A stretch of DNA of 64,000 nt from Rebecca billardiae RCC1528. Lineage: Eukaryota > Haptophyta. Every line of letters begins with the position of its first letter. Position 1 is the stretch's first letter. Below are positions 31,825-41,193 of the stretch, piece after piece. A program made the translations under genes and the position numbers. The notes under the pieces are model-generated. The model had not been told where the DNA came from, made no database searches, and worked only from the letters and a program-made list of their open reading frames with translations. The stretch spans positions 1,426,001-1,490,000 of the forward strand of contig OZ251235.1 of assembly GCA_965240325.2 (NCBI GenBank), in the 5' to 3' direction.

Positions 31825-32664
31825 TCACAGACTCGGAGCGGCCTGACGAGCCACTGTGCCCAAGTCGGGCGTGCTGTGCCTCCGCGGCCGATGGCCTCGT
31901 GCTTCTCCTCGGCGCGGCTGTGAGCCGGCCGGGGGGTGTGCGAGAGCGCCCCAAATGTACTCCTTCTCCTTCCGGTTCGTCAGCTGCTTCACCAGGTAGA
32001 AGAAGACGCCGCCGCGCGTGCGTCGGCGCTGCGAGCCGTCACAGGTGAGGAGCCCACCCGAGGCCTCGGTCTCCTCGGCGCGCTCGAGGAGCTCAATCAC
32101 CTTCTCTGTGCCGAGCAGGGCGACGGTACGCTCGATTGTGCGCCGTGCGTCGTCCAGCGCCTCGTTCAGTCGCTCGGCGACCAGCCGTGCGACGTTGATG
32201 GAGGCCGCATCGATGGGCTCGCCGGAGGGCGTGAGGTTTGGTGGTGCGGCAGTAGTGCCGTTGCCTCGATCGCGGCTCTGCCTGCTGCCCAGGTGCTCCT
32301 CGAGGAGCGACTCGTATTCAGCTGGCTCGCACACGGGCCGGGCCACTGGTTTGCGTGCCTTCTTGCGCACCACGGGCTGCACGAGCTCATCTGCCACCGC
32401 AGCGGCATCCAGATCCACCCATGAGGTCTGTGTTCGCTCGACACGCTTGCGATTCCGCTGCACTGCTGGTCGCTGTTGCGGAGGCACGGCGGCGGGTGGG
32501 CTAGGCTCCGGAGGCGCGGACGCTTCGCGAGAGCCCGCGACCTCCTCGTCGTATGCCACACTCTCGCGCGGCTCGTCGACACGGCGTTGGCTCGAGTACG
32601 CAACCCCACCGAACACGTGGTTGATCTCATCCAGCGCGCTCTGCAGAGGCGCGAGGGAGGACAT
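31825..32664 (-). CDS. PHAX: PHAX, snRNA export adaptor
   Basis: The protein has 279 residues and one exon. Residues about 158-238 form a clear PHAX RNA-binding domain: VARLVAERLNEAL, then TEKVIELLERAEETEASGG, then the signature SQRRRTRGGVFFYLVKQ. In animals PHAX bridges the cap-binding complex and CRM1 on U snRNAs and carries them out of the nucleus. The N-terminal half is low-complexity, with a basic patch (RKKARKP) that may be a nuclear signal. I chose ATG 32664 because SSLAPLQSALDEINHVFGG looks like a genuine start. An in-frame ATG at 32766 would add 34 residues and overlap the ATG of the divergent neighbour. No clear leucine-rich export signal is visible. Confidence 0.85.
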   Translation of the reverse strand: MSSLAPLQSALDEINHVFGGVAYSSQRRVDEPRESVAYDEEVAGSREASAPPEPSPPAAVPPQQRPAVQRNRKRVERTQTSWVDLDAAAVADELVQPVVRKKARKPVARPVCEPAEYESLLEEHLGSRQSRDRGNGTTAAPPNLTPSGEPIDAASINVARLVAERLNEALDDARRTIERTVALLGTEKVIELLERAEETEASGGLLTCDGSQRRRTRGGVFFYLVKQLTNRKEKEYIWGALAHPPAGSQPRRGEARGHRPRRHSTPDLGTVARQAAPSL

Positions 32665-32764
32665 GCGTCCGAGGTCGAGTCCAGCGGACGAGTCCAGCCC
32701 ACGCCCGACTCGTCGCGACTCGCGACGCACTGACGACTCACTGACGCTCCCACCACCAACCAAC
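32665..32764. promoter_or_regulatory. Shared divergent promoter, PHAX / O-fucosyltransferase-like
   Basis: Only 100 bp separate the two chosen start codons, so both promoters and 5' leaders must lie here or inside the opposite gene. No TATA box is seen. The inference rests on gene spacing. Confidence 0.4.
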
Positions 32765-34291
32765 ATGGCGGCCGACGCCGCCGTCCAGTACGTGTCGGTC
32801 CGCCTCGCGCACGGGATGAACAACCAGCGGCAGGTGCTCACGATGGGCGCGCTGGTGGCGCTGCTGCTCAATCGCACGCTCGTCGTGCCCCGCGCCTTCA
32901 CCCCGTCCGTGCACAACCACGACCCCGCCTCGCCCATCGACGGCGTGTACGACGTCGCCGCGCTCGGCCGGCTCGTGCCGCTCGTGCGCGCCGTGCCAGG
33001 GGAGGCGGCGGGCGGCGTCGGCGTCGGCGTCGGCGGCGGCGGCAGCGGCGGGTCGGCGGGTGGCGCCGTGCGCAAGGTGCGCTGGAGCGCCGGCTGCTGC
33101 GACCTCACCGCCGCCGACGTCCGCACCGTCGCGGGCGGCGTGCGCGCGCGCGTGCTGCACATCAAGACGGACTACGTGTACGCGCGGCCCTTCTTCGGGG
33201 CGGAGCTGGGCGCGGCGTTGCGCGCGCTGATGCGCGACGGGCTGCGGCCGGCGGCGCGCGTGCGCGCGTGCGCGGCCTCGCTGCTCGCCGCCGCGCGCGT
33301 CGGCGTGGCCGGCGCGCTGCACTGCGTGCACATGCGCGTGGGCGACCGCTGCCCGTACCCGCTGCTCGCGTGCGGCCGGGGCGAGCGGCGCGGAGGCGGA
33401 GGCGGAGGCGGAGCGGGCGGGCGGCGCGTGCACGTGCGCGCGGGGGAGCGCGAGCGGATGTGCGAGTGGGACGACGACGCCGCCGCCGACGCCGACGCCG
33501 CCGCCCGCCGCCCGCCCAACGCCTCCGCCGCGCGGCTCGTGTCGATGCTGGACGCCCTCGGCGGCTCGGGCGCGGTGCGCGCTGGAGACGGCGTGTATGT
33601 GGCGACGAACGCGTGGGCGGAGGGGAGCGTGCAGGCGCTGGCGGGCGCGCTGAGCCGCGCGGGCGTGCGCGTGCGCTCGTGGGCGAGCGCGGGCTCGGGC
33701 GCGCCCGCCGCCGCCGTCGGCGCCGACGCCAACGCCGTCTCCGCGTGCGAGCAGCTCGCGTGCGCGCTGACAGACGGAGGGTACACCGCCGCGTTCCCGT
33801 CGTCGTGGGACGAGTGGGTGCTGCACGCGCGCGCGTGGGGCGGGAGGGAAGGGGCGGGGGCGCAGCTCGCGCTGTTCGAGGCCAAGGCTCGCGCCATGTT
33901 CGAGTTCGACCGGCTCGCCAAGCTCGCGAGCGGGCGACGCGCCGGCGGCGTGCGCGGCGCGCGTGCGTGCCACGCGTGCCTGCCACCCGGCGCGCTGCTC
34001 GCGCCGCCCGGCGGCGTGCCGCCGCGCGCGCGGGGGCGGCGGCGGCGCGCGGCCGACTGCCCGCCCATCGCGCACCGCGCGGAAGGGATCGGCCCGTCGC
34101 GCGCGCGCGCGGACGGGCCGGCCGCCGCCGAGCGCGCGCGCGCGCGCGGACGGCGCGCGGACGCGCAGCCGCCGCCGCGGCCGCGGCCGCGGCCAGCGGC
34201 AGCACTGGCATCGCTCATCATGGCGCGACGACGAGCGGCCGCCCTGGCAGCGACCACGACGATGATCGACGGGGTGGGGGATACGCGCTGA
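32765..34291 (+). CDS. GDP-fucose O-fucosyltransferase-like protein
   Basis: The protein has 508 residues. The N-terminus (residues 8-45) holds VRLAHGMNNQRQVLTMGAL followed by LLLNRTLVVPRAF, the nucleotide-sugar-fold opening typical of the PF10250 family. HMRVGD at about 189-194 matches the HxRxGD motif that binds GDP-fucose. VYVATNAWAEGSVQAL near 285 and EQLACAL...FPSSWDEW near 345-360 fit the later family motifs. No signal peptide or N-terminal membrane helix is visible, so a cytosolic or nuclear enzyme is possible; a missing first exon would be another explanation. The Gly-rich loop at 83-100 and the Arg/Ala-rich tail after about 410 are low-complexity. The true end may be earlier or altered by an unseen intron. 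Confidence 0.7.
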   Translation: MAADAAVQYVSVRLAHGMNNQRQVLTMGALVALLLNRTLVVPRAFTPSVHNHDPASPIDGVYDVAALGRLVPLVRAVPGEAAGGVGVGVGGGGSGGSAGGAVRKVRWSAGCCDLTAADVRTVAGGVRARVLHIKTDYVYARPFFGAELGAALRALMRDGLRPAARVRACAASLLAAARVGVAGALHCVHMRVGDRCPYPLLACGRGERRGGGGGGGAGGRRVHVRAGERERMCEWDDDAAADADAAARRPPNASAARLVSMLDALGGSGAVRAGDGVYVATNAWAEGSVQALAGALSRAGVRVRSWASAGSGAPAAAVGADANAVSACEQLACALTDGGYTAAFPSSWDEWVLHARAWGGREGAGAQLALFEAKARAMFEFDRLAKLASGRRAGGVRGARACHACLPPGALLAPPGGVPPRARGRRRRAADCPPIAHRAEGIGPSRARADGPAAAERARARGRRADAQPPPRPRPRPAAALASLIMARRRAAALAATTTMIDGVGDTR

Positions 34292-35286
34292 CGCATCGCG
34301 CTCAGCGCGGCACGTCGTGCTTAATATTTATATATATATATATATAGCGCACGCATTATATTTGATGACGACTGGTAGGCTGCGTGAGTGCACGCAGCAC
34401 GGCCAGCGTCCCGGCTTATTGGCCGATGATTCGATATATGAGATTGACGACGCGAGTCGCATCCGGCATCATCATCATGTCGCACATCATCGTCGTAGTC
34501 AGGCGGCTACGCAGTCAGCGCGGGTCTGATCGGCCTGCCGCCTGCGCAGTGATGTGCGCACGCGTAATCATGTCGCTGCTAGCAGCGGTAGATTCGCATG
34601 ACGAGTTTATTATTAATTAATTATTGACGACGGCGCCGGCCCGACGACCACGACGACCTCGTTGTGCGGCCCGGATCTGACACTCTGTCACTGGCATCAC
34701 TGTCACTACTGTCAGGCGCCAGTCACTCGGAGGCGGGCACCGGCCTGATGATGCCAAGCCATCGCTGCGGAGCACCATCAACGGTGCTGGCAGCAACGGC
34801 AAGTTCGCAATTGCTTGCCGGCGCGTAGCTAGTCGACGTTGGCGCATTTCGTAACATACTACTTATCAATATAACAGACGACACAGTGCGCTACTAATAA
34901 CCAGTGACCGCGCCACCGAAAGTTATATTGAGACTGCTGATGACGATGATTTCTGAATGGCGAAGGCAGGTCGCGGACGCATTGTATCAGTCAGCATATA
35001 TCGATTATCGGTTCTGACTGACAGTGACAGTACGTGTGATGCCAATATTAATGACGATGCGGCGGGGCGGCCCCAATCCCCATCATCACTCACGTTACAC
35101 AGCGCCGATCACGCACTGAATTAGCAGCGCAGTATAAATAATAATAATCATTATTCTGATGACCGATTCACGCAGTCAGTGAGTCACGCTGGCTGATGAG
35201 TGGCTCGTGACGAACTTATATTCGTCTCACGGGCCGGCGGCGGGCGGTCCGGTGGCACGGGTCGTGTACGACGCGGTCTGCGCTGC
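34292..35286. other. Intergenic, no gene seen
   Basis: Contains a (TA)n tract at about 34325-34346 and AT-rich stretches near 34600, 34860 and 35130. Short repeated words (GTCACT, ATCATCAT) are frequent. No coding frame stands out. Confidence 0.6.
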
Positions 35287-35398
<112 letters not shown>

Positions 35399-35473
35399 CG
35401 CGCCTGCGCTAGCAGTCATTTATTTAAAAGGCAGACGATGATGGTTACGACTTACGGGCTGCCGGCGGCTTCG

Positions 35474-37440
35474 TCAGCATCGTGCTGCTGCTGGCGGCGG
35501 GACGATTAGACGAGCAGGCTCCGCTGTCGCAGCAGCGGCCTCTCCGACTCCAGCGTCGTCAGTCCCCGCGTCTGCTGTTCGGCGGACGATCGAAGCTGTG
35601 ATGGTCATGATGGCGCCGGCGTCAGATGGCGCCGCGGATGGGGCGTCGCAGCGGAAGCTGTGCTGCTGACGCTGAGGACATTGGCCGTCGCCTGTGGATG
35701 ACGATGCCACACGTGACGCTGTGCCGCGGCCTGCAGCTGCCGCAACCCGTGAGCCGCCGCAGCTCCGTGCAGGCTCGCCACGTCCAGTGGATGCACAGCA
35801 GCTGCTGCCGTCAGACAGCAGCGGCTTGCTGTGCTGCAAGCCCCGCTCCGGCTCATGCCGCCGCAGCTGCAGCAGCCCAAACTCGCGCGCCAGCAACAGC
35901 GCCACCGCAGCGACGAGACTGGCCACAGTGCCTGCGATCACAGCGGCCGCGCGCGGATAGCCAAGCAGGTCGGTCAGCCCTGCACACGCGCCCGGCCCCA
36001 CGGCCATGCCCAGCACGAAGCTGCAGTTGAACAGCGCGTACAGCAGGCCGGGCGCGGTGCGTAGCGGGCCTTCGGCCACGGCGTGCTCGAGGAGCATGGA
36101 GGTGGGCGTCAGCTGAGCAGCGCCCGCGACGCCGAAGCACACCGCCACCGCGCAGTACTGCCACAGCGCCGCACACATCGCAAAGAGAGGCAGCAGTGCC
36201 GCCACACCAAAGCAGCCGAATGTGCTCATGGCGAGCGCCCGCGCTGGCGTGCTCACGAGGCTGCCAAGGAATGGCGCGCATCCTCCGTAGAAGACCTGCG
36301 GCCCACAGGTGCGCGCGCGGATGGGTCGACGCGGTATGACCCGGCATCGCACGCGCGTGAGACTTTGCGCGCGACCCTCACGGCGCAGCGCACGCAGCAT
36401 AGCACCGCGCTGGGGTGGGCAAGGTGAGGCCTTCTCGCGAGCGGCGCACCGAGATGATGCAGAAGATGAGCGAAGCGCAGAGCGATGGTTCTGGGAGCGT
36501 CTCTGCGATGCGAATGGGCATGACGGCGTCGATGCTCGAGTAGACCACCGCGCCAAGCATCACGCACGAGAGCACGAGGATGGTGGCGCGCTCAGCCTCG
36601 CCCGCCGCTTTGTGCCCGCTGCGCACCGGCGCCAGCTGTGCGTGCTCGGCTCGCAGCTCCGCCAGCGAGAGCTGCGCGATCGCAGCCGCAAGCAGGCTCA
36701 CGCCCGCGACGGTGAAGAATGGAAGGGACCAGCCACCGACCTGCGGCGGGGCGGCGGTGGTGGCAGCACAGTGCGCGCGCACCCGCGCGCACCCACCGAT
36801 GAGGGGCGCGGCAGCGCGCGCCGCATCGCGCGGATTGCGCGAGGTACCACACCTGATACAGCACGCCACCCAATGCGGGTCCGGCCATGGTGCCGACGGA
36901 CACGGCAGACAGGACCACGCCAAAGAGCACAGGCATACTGCCCATCGACGCCGAGAGCAAGGAGCACGCGCTCAACACGCCCGACCAGACGAGCCCGCCT
37001 GCCATTCCACACACAAAGCGCACCGCGATCAGCAACGGGATCCGATGCGAGACGACGGTCATGAGCTGGCTGGCCGCCATGGTGACGAGCCCAAGGGTTA
37101 TGGCAGCGACGCATCCTCCGCTGAGCCGGATGATAGTGCTCACGAGCGGCGTGACGGCCACGCTGCCGACTGTGTAGGCGATGAACACGGCGCCCGAGGT
37201 GGAGACCGAGGCGTGCAGCTCGTGGTGGACGTGTGTGGTGAGGAAGGGCACGCAAATCGTGTAGCAGAACGACTCCATGCTGCACGATAGTGCAAGTGTG
37301 AAGAGCTGCCAGCGCTGCGAGCGAGACCACGAGGTCCTCTCCCCGCTTATCTGCACGGCGCTCGGCCGGCGTGAAAAGCTCGTCGTCGCCATCGATTGGG
37401 CCATCGGGTTTCGTGAGTTTCGTCTGAGAGTGCCTGCCAA
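35474..37440 (-). CDS. MFS transporter, SLC18-like
   Basis: I infer three exons on the minus strand: 37440-36853, 36740-36450 and 36295-35474. Introns are 112 bp (GT..CAG) and 154 bp (GTGCGC..CAG), both phase 0. The joined protein has 566 residues with about 12 membrane helices. Exon 1 has the ALSCSMESFCYTICVPFL first helix and a central GPALGGVLYQ. The join GGVLYQ|VGGWSLPFF restores the conserved motif found in vesicular amine transporter relatives, and the second join gives CIIS|VFYGGCAPFLGS. Such proteins are proton-driven exporters of small molecules; the substrate is unknown. The C-terminal 130 residues after the last helix are low-complexity. The start could also be the Met at 37404. 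It is divergent from the sulfotransferase-like gene. Confidence 0.75.
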
Positions 37441-37475
37441 AACGCGATCATGATGGCGGACGACTTCGCGCGTCG
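37441..37475. promoter_or_regulatory. 35-bp shared divergent promoter region
   Basis: The MFS transporter (minus) and the sulfotransferase-like gene (plus) have start codons only 35 bp apart. Core promoter elements must lie inside the opposing coding sequence, or the transporter starts at a later Met. No TATA box is visible. Confidence 0.4.
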
Positions 37476-38678
37476 ATGAGGGCTGCGGCGTATGGGGCGG
37501 GTGTGCTGTTCATGGCCGCGATGCTGCTCCTCGCGCGGCAGGAGCGGCGTGCTACCGAGGCATGGCGCTCGCTTGCACCCGCCTCGCAGCCTGGCTTCGC
37601 CGTGCACTGGCCTGCAGCGGAGGCGCTGATTCGCGGCGACGTTGACCTCGAGCTCTACGAGGCTCACAGGGGGATCTTCGTGGCCACGGCGCCCGACTCC
37701 GCGCGCTCGGGCATGCGGGTTCGGACCTCGGCCGTCAGGCACAGTTCGGTCGCAGCGCCTGAGGCTCGCTCACCGGCGAAACCGGCGGCATCGAGCGATC
37801 ATGCCAGCGCCCGCACGCCGCGCCTTGCCGCCGGGAACGAGAGCGCCCGTTCCGCCCTTGTCAGCCGTCCCTTCGCGGTTTTCATCTCGGGGCACGCTGG
37901 CTCGACGTGGCTGTGCAGCCTTCTCGACTCGCATCCAGCCGTCGTCGCCAAGGGCGAGATTTTCAACAAAGTGCGACGTGCGCGAGAGGGTCTGGAGCGC
38001 TTCTGGGCGTCCGCATCACACCCGACGGGCACGCGTGCGGCTGGCTTCAAAATTCGGCCGTGGGCAATGGGCCAGCACGATAAAGCCGAGTGGGCCCGCG
38101 CATGGGCCTACCTCGAGGAGGCGAACGCATCCATCATCTGCAACTGCCGCGATATGGTGACGAACGCCGTCAGCCGTGCGCGTGCTGGCTACCGGTACCT
38201 CCCCGACTTTTACGACGCTGAGAATGGCCGCTGGCGCCGGCCCGCCTTCGACCTTCCCATCGATCGCTTCATGGATGCCCTGAAGGGGTCCATCCGACGC
38301 ACCAAGGAGCTCTTCTCGCTATGCAGCCGCGCCGGCCGTGCGCAGCTCCCTGTGCTCTGGGTGCCATACAATGCCCTCTACCGGCAACGCAGGCGCACCG
38401 GCGACGATATGATTCGCTTCCTCGGCTTGCCGCCGCTCGGCCTCTCCAATTCGCGCAATGTGACCAAGTATGGGTCTGCGAATCTCTCGGACACTGTGCC
38501 AAACATCCACTCCCTCCTGCAGGAGCTCAGCACCAATCAAACGCACCTGCGGCTGGGGCGACAGCTGCAGGCTATGGAGCGCTCACCCGAATACAAAGCC
38601 TTCTGCGTCGCTGACTGCGCGCATCATGGCATCGATCCGAGTACGAGCCCGCATGAATGCCTCAGCAGCCCAGCCTAG
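37476..38678 (+). CDS. Sulfotransferase-like type II membrane protein
   Basis: The protein has 400 residues. Residues 5-20 form a single N-terminal membrane helix (AGVLFMAAMLLLA), as in Golgi type II enzymes. A Ser/Ala-rich stem runs to about residue 130. FAVFISGHAGSTWLCSLLD at 133-151 matches the 5'-phosphosulfate-binding loop of sulfotransferases, with GSTW in the P-loop-like position. ASIICNCRDMVTNAVSRAR at about 218-236 matches the 3'-phosphate-binding segment with the usual Arg and Ser. Sulfation of a carbohydrate from PAPS in the Golgi is the likely role. The acceptor is unknown. The domain order and length are normal for the family. Confidence 0.65.
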   Translation: MRAAAYGAGVLFMAAMLLLARQERRATEAWRSLAPASQPGFAVHWPAAEALIRGDVDLELYEAHRGIFVATAPDSARSGMRVRTSAVRHSSVAAPEARSPAKPAASSDHASARTPRLAAGNESARSALVSRPFAVFISGHAGSTWLCSLLDSHPAVVAKGEIFNKVRRAREGLERFWASASHPTGTRAAGFKIRPWAMGQHDKAEWARAWAYLEEANASIICNCRDMVTNAVSRARAGYRYLPDFYDAENGRWRRPAFDLPIDRFMDALKGSIRRTKELFSLCSRAGRAQLPVLWVPYNALYRQRRRTGDDMIRFLGLPPLGLSNSRNVTKYGSANLSDTVPNIHSLLQELSTNQTHLRLGRQLQAMERSPEYKAFCVADCAHHGIDPSTSPHECLSSPA

Positions 38679-38833
38679 AGAGCCTTGCGTCTCAGCACGC
38701 GCGCCTGCTACTCCCAGGCGACACTATCGCCATCAGGGCCGTTCAGCCATCGCAGCCCCCGGGTTCACTGACCACTGACCAGGGTGAGAGATGGTGAATG
38801 TACAGAACGCGCAGTTGGCGAGCGGCCTACTAT

Positions 38834-39715
38834 ACTCATTCTATTATTTAACGACACAGGTAGGACGACGCGGGTCTCCTGATTCGTCGGCGGCAGTGCC
38901 CGATCGTCGGCGCGAAGTCGGCGTTGGTGGCAGAGCATAGCCTGCACCGCGATCGTAAAGCTTGAGCGCGGCCTTGAGCTGCTGGAGCGCGATCCACCTG
39001 CGCTGCGCGGCTCGCATGGACCTGCTGTGCCCCGAGCAAGGGCGAAAAGTGCAGGTCCGGATGTCAGCCGGCAGTCTCAGCCGCGGGTAGCAGCTGGTCG
39101 TACCTGCCCCGTGCTCCCCGGGCGGTCGCGTACGCGCTTGCTGCTCGAGCCAGCTGGCTGGCTGGCGGCGGCTGGCGCTGCCGCGTCGTCCAGGGTGCGC
39201 TTTGCCCGCTGCGGCGACGCCTCCTCGTCGTCCAAGTCGTCGCCCGGGGGCGAGTCTCGGTCATCGTGGAGGGGGGCAGCAGGGGCTGGCGTGGGCGGTG
39301 CAGCGGTCGGCGCCAGGCGCGCCGCCTTGCGCGCCTGGCGTTCCTTGACGGCGCGGCTCGCCGAGGAGCGACGGCTCGATGGAGAACGAATCCGTCGGCC
39401 CTCGGCGTCGCGCCGTTGCCCGCGCTTTCCACGCCTGGGCTTCTTCTTCCGCTTCTGAGAGTGCTGCTGCTCGTCGTTTGCCTGCAGCACCTCAGCGTCC
39501 ATGCCCTGCGCGGCGGGCGGGCGAACCGGCGGGGCCGGCTTGCGCGCTGCGCGCTGGGCGGTCGGCGGGGGAGCACGAGTAGGCGCGCCACGGCCTCCCT
39601 TGCGCCGCCGGCTGCCACCGGCGGGGGTTCCCTGTGAGAAGCAAGGCCTGCCTCCGTCACGGCCGTCGGCCACAGAGCCACAGTTCGCGTCAGACACGCG
39701 CCACCTGGCAGGGTG
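38834..39715 (-). mobile_element. Dispersed repeat, copy B
   Basis: The end at 38834 (ACTCATTCTATTATTTAACG) and the next 240 bp match copy A at 1094-1345 closely. The ORF region then aligns up to about 39715, where similarity fades. The copy therefore lacks the N-terminal part of the ORF present in copy A. Confidence 0.7.
39077..39697 (-). pseudogene. Truncated, frameshifted copy of the basic repeat-encoded protein
   Basis: This frame shares SQGTPAGGS, QQHSQKRKKKPRRGKRG and RRIRSPSSRR with the ORF at 1346-2131. Sequence equivalent to the preceding part of that ORF (KLTLPGGACLTRTV) lies in another frame, so a frameshift separates it near 39640. The N-terminal 60-70 residues are missing. The basic motif is the best-preserved part. 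Confidence 0.6.
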
Positions 39716-39779
39716 AGCTTCGCCATGCTTGACTACTACCCTGTGGGGCTTGCTTGACCGGCGGGGTTTTCCAAAAATC

Positions 39780-40655
39780 CGCGACCATCGACTGCACCAC
39801 CTCAGCTTCGTTCCGAGTCCGTGCGCGCGCAGCAGGCAACAAGGACAAATCGCATCAGCAGCGTAACATCAATGGCTGCTCGCGCCTCGTGCGCCTGCCA
39901 CAGCCACGGGAAGCAGCGCGGCGCTTCGAGCACCGCGCTGGCTAGCATCACGATGGAATTGAGAATGCCACGCGCCACGCCGTGCAGTCCGCCACCAGAG
40001 TCGAGAACACGATGCGACGTGACCGCAATGGTAAGATGACGAACGTTTTACCGCTGCGCCACCAGAGTCGACTCTGGTGGCGCAGCGGTAAAAAAACGCT
40101 TCGTCATCTTACCACGCCATCCTTTCGTAGCTTGCATGGCGAGTGGCGGCGTCGCGGCGTGCCAAGCGCTGGTCGTGTGCTGAACAGGGTGGAGCGGCCG
40201 AGGCCTTGCTGCGTCGCCCGGTCCCAGCTGGAATGTTCTGCGCTCTGTTCAACGGCAAAGCGCGGCTGGTGGCGGCTCCGCGCCTCCGCCACGCAATTGC
40301 GCATGAGCGGAAGAGTCGCCGCTACCCGCAGAACACGTGTGTCGGAGACAAGGAAACGGGCAGATGGCGCGTCGCGCGCGTCATGAAACTCGGTCGCGAC
40401 GCTCGCCAGCCCCAGCACACAACGATCACGTCCATTGGCGACCATCGTGCAGGCAGCTCTGCCACGCCGCTCGGCCGCGGCGACCGGCCTTGCACGCGTT
40501 CTTGCGGCGCCGACAGGCGGGACAGGGCCTCTCAGCTGCGGTCGTTCGACGTGAGCGCCAGGAGACGTGTGCCAGATTGCTAGCGAACGCGCACGCGCCG
40601 CGAGCAGCACGGCGTGCGCAATCGTCGCCAGCCGCAACGCCCAAGCGTCGCCCAA
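39780..40655 (-). pseudogene. Possible minus-strand coding remnant split by a palindrome
   Basis: Two minus-strand frames have more natural composition than the surrounding noise. One is at 40655-40104 (CVLGLASVATEFHDARDAP, RVAATLPLMRNC). The other is at about 40030-39790 (GVARGILNSIVMLASAVLE, IDVTLLMRFVLVACC, hydrophobic). The palindromic element at 40029-40114 lies between them. I cannot join them with confidence and recognise no family. Confidence 0.2.
40029..40114. repeat. Palindromic element, copy 1
   Basis: Two inverted arms of about 42 bp meet at GAGTCGACTC (centre 40069/40070). The ends are GGTAAGATGACGAA and TTCGTCATCTTACC. The right arm has extra A residues, so pairing is imperfect near the middle of each arm. 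Confidence 0.85.
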
Positions 40656-40733
40656 AGCGGCACAGCGGAAGAGGGCCCCGATCCGAAGGCAGTATGTCTG
40701 CAGCCTGGTTCCTTCGCGTCTGTCCAGCTGGCG

Positions 40734-40817
40734 TGGTAAGATGACGAAGCGTTTTACCGCTGCGCCACCAGAGTCGACTCTGGTGGCGCAGCGGTAAAAC
40801 GCTTCGTCATCTTACCA
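40734..40817. repeat. Palindromic element, copy 2, perfect 84-bp palindrome
   Basis: Every base from 40734 to 40775 pairs with 40776 to 40817. The centre is GAGTCGACTC and there is no loop. Sequence is almost the same as the palindrome at 40029-40114. Confidence 0.95.
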
Positions 40818-40850
40818 TGACGTCCTGGGTTCGAATCCGCTGCGGTGCGC
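40776..40850 (+). other. tRNA-like pseudogene or SINE-type head
   Basis: The right arm of the palindrome begins like a tRNA: GACTCTG, then a D-arm GGCG/CGCT with loop CAGCGGTAAAA, then an anticodon-like stem CGTCA/TGACG. The A box TGGCGCAGCGG (40784-40794) and B box GGTTCGAATCC (40828-40838) match RNA polymerase III consensus with normal spacing. The anticodon loop is 8 nt, the T stem barely pairs, and the 3' acceptor strand is missing, so it is not a working tRNA. Confidence 0.45.
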
Positions 40851-40960
40851 TTCTTTCACCTTTCACAGCAGCCGCTGCGGCTTTCGTGTCTCGCAGGAGG
40901 GTCGCCCACGACCAGGGATTCCGGACACATTTCCGAATGTCCGGCCCCCGGGCGGCTCCC

Positions 40961-41002
40961 GACTCTGGTGGCGCAGCGGTAAAACGCTTCGTCATCTTAC
41001 CA
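40961..41002 (+). repeat. Single arm of the palindromic element
   Basis: GACTCTGGTGGCGCAGCG through CTTACC is identical to the right arm at 40776-40816. No inverted partner and no B box follow. Confidence 0.9.
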
Positions 41003-41193
41003 TGGCGCAACGCTCCTACTCTGTGTTTCGTCAACTTGAAGCTTTGAAGCTGCGTGGCGCGCATCACGCCCTCGGAATCTCGGATAGCTTATCAGTCGAC
41101 TCAGTTCTGGCAAGAGCTGACGGGCTAGCTTCCTGGTGAGACGACAGCGTGGCACTATGACTATCGTTCTGGGGCCCAGCAGGCCTGTTTAAC

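Noticed and set aside
33162-34296. Minus-strand and alternative-frame ORFs over the fucosyltransferase-like gene
   Set aside because: Shadows of the plus-strand gene, with poly-Arg/Ala composition and no motifs.
40776-40850. Functional tRNA gene
   Set aside because: Anticodon loop of 8 nt, almost no T stem and no 3' acceptor strand.
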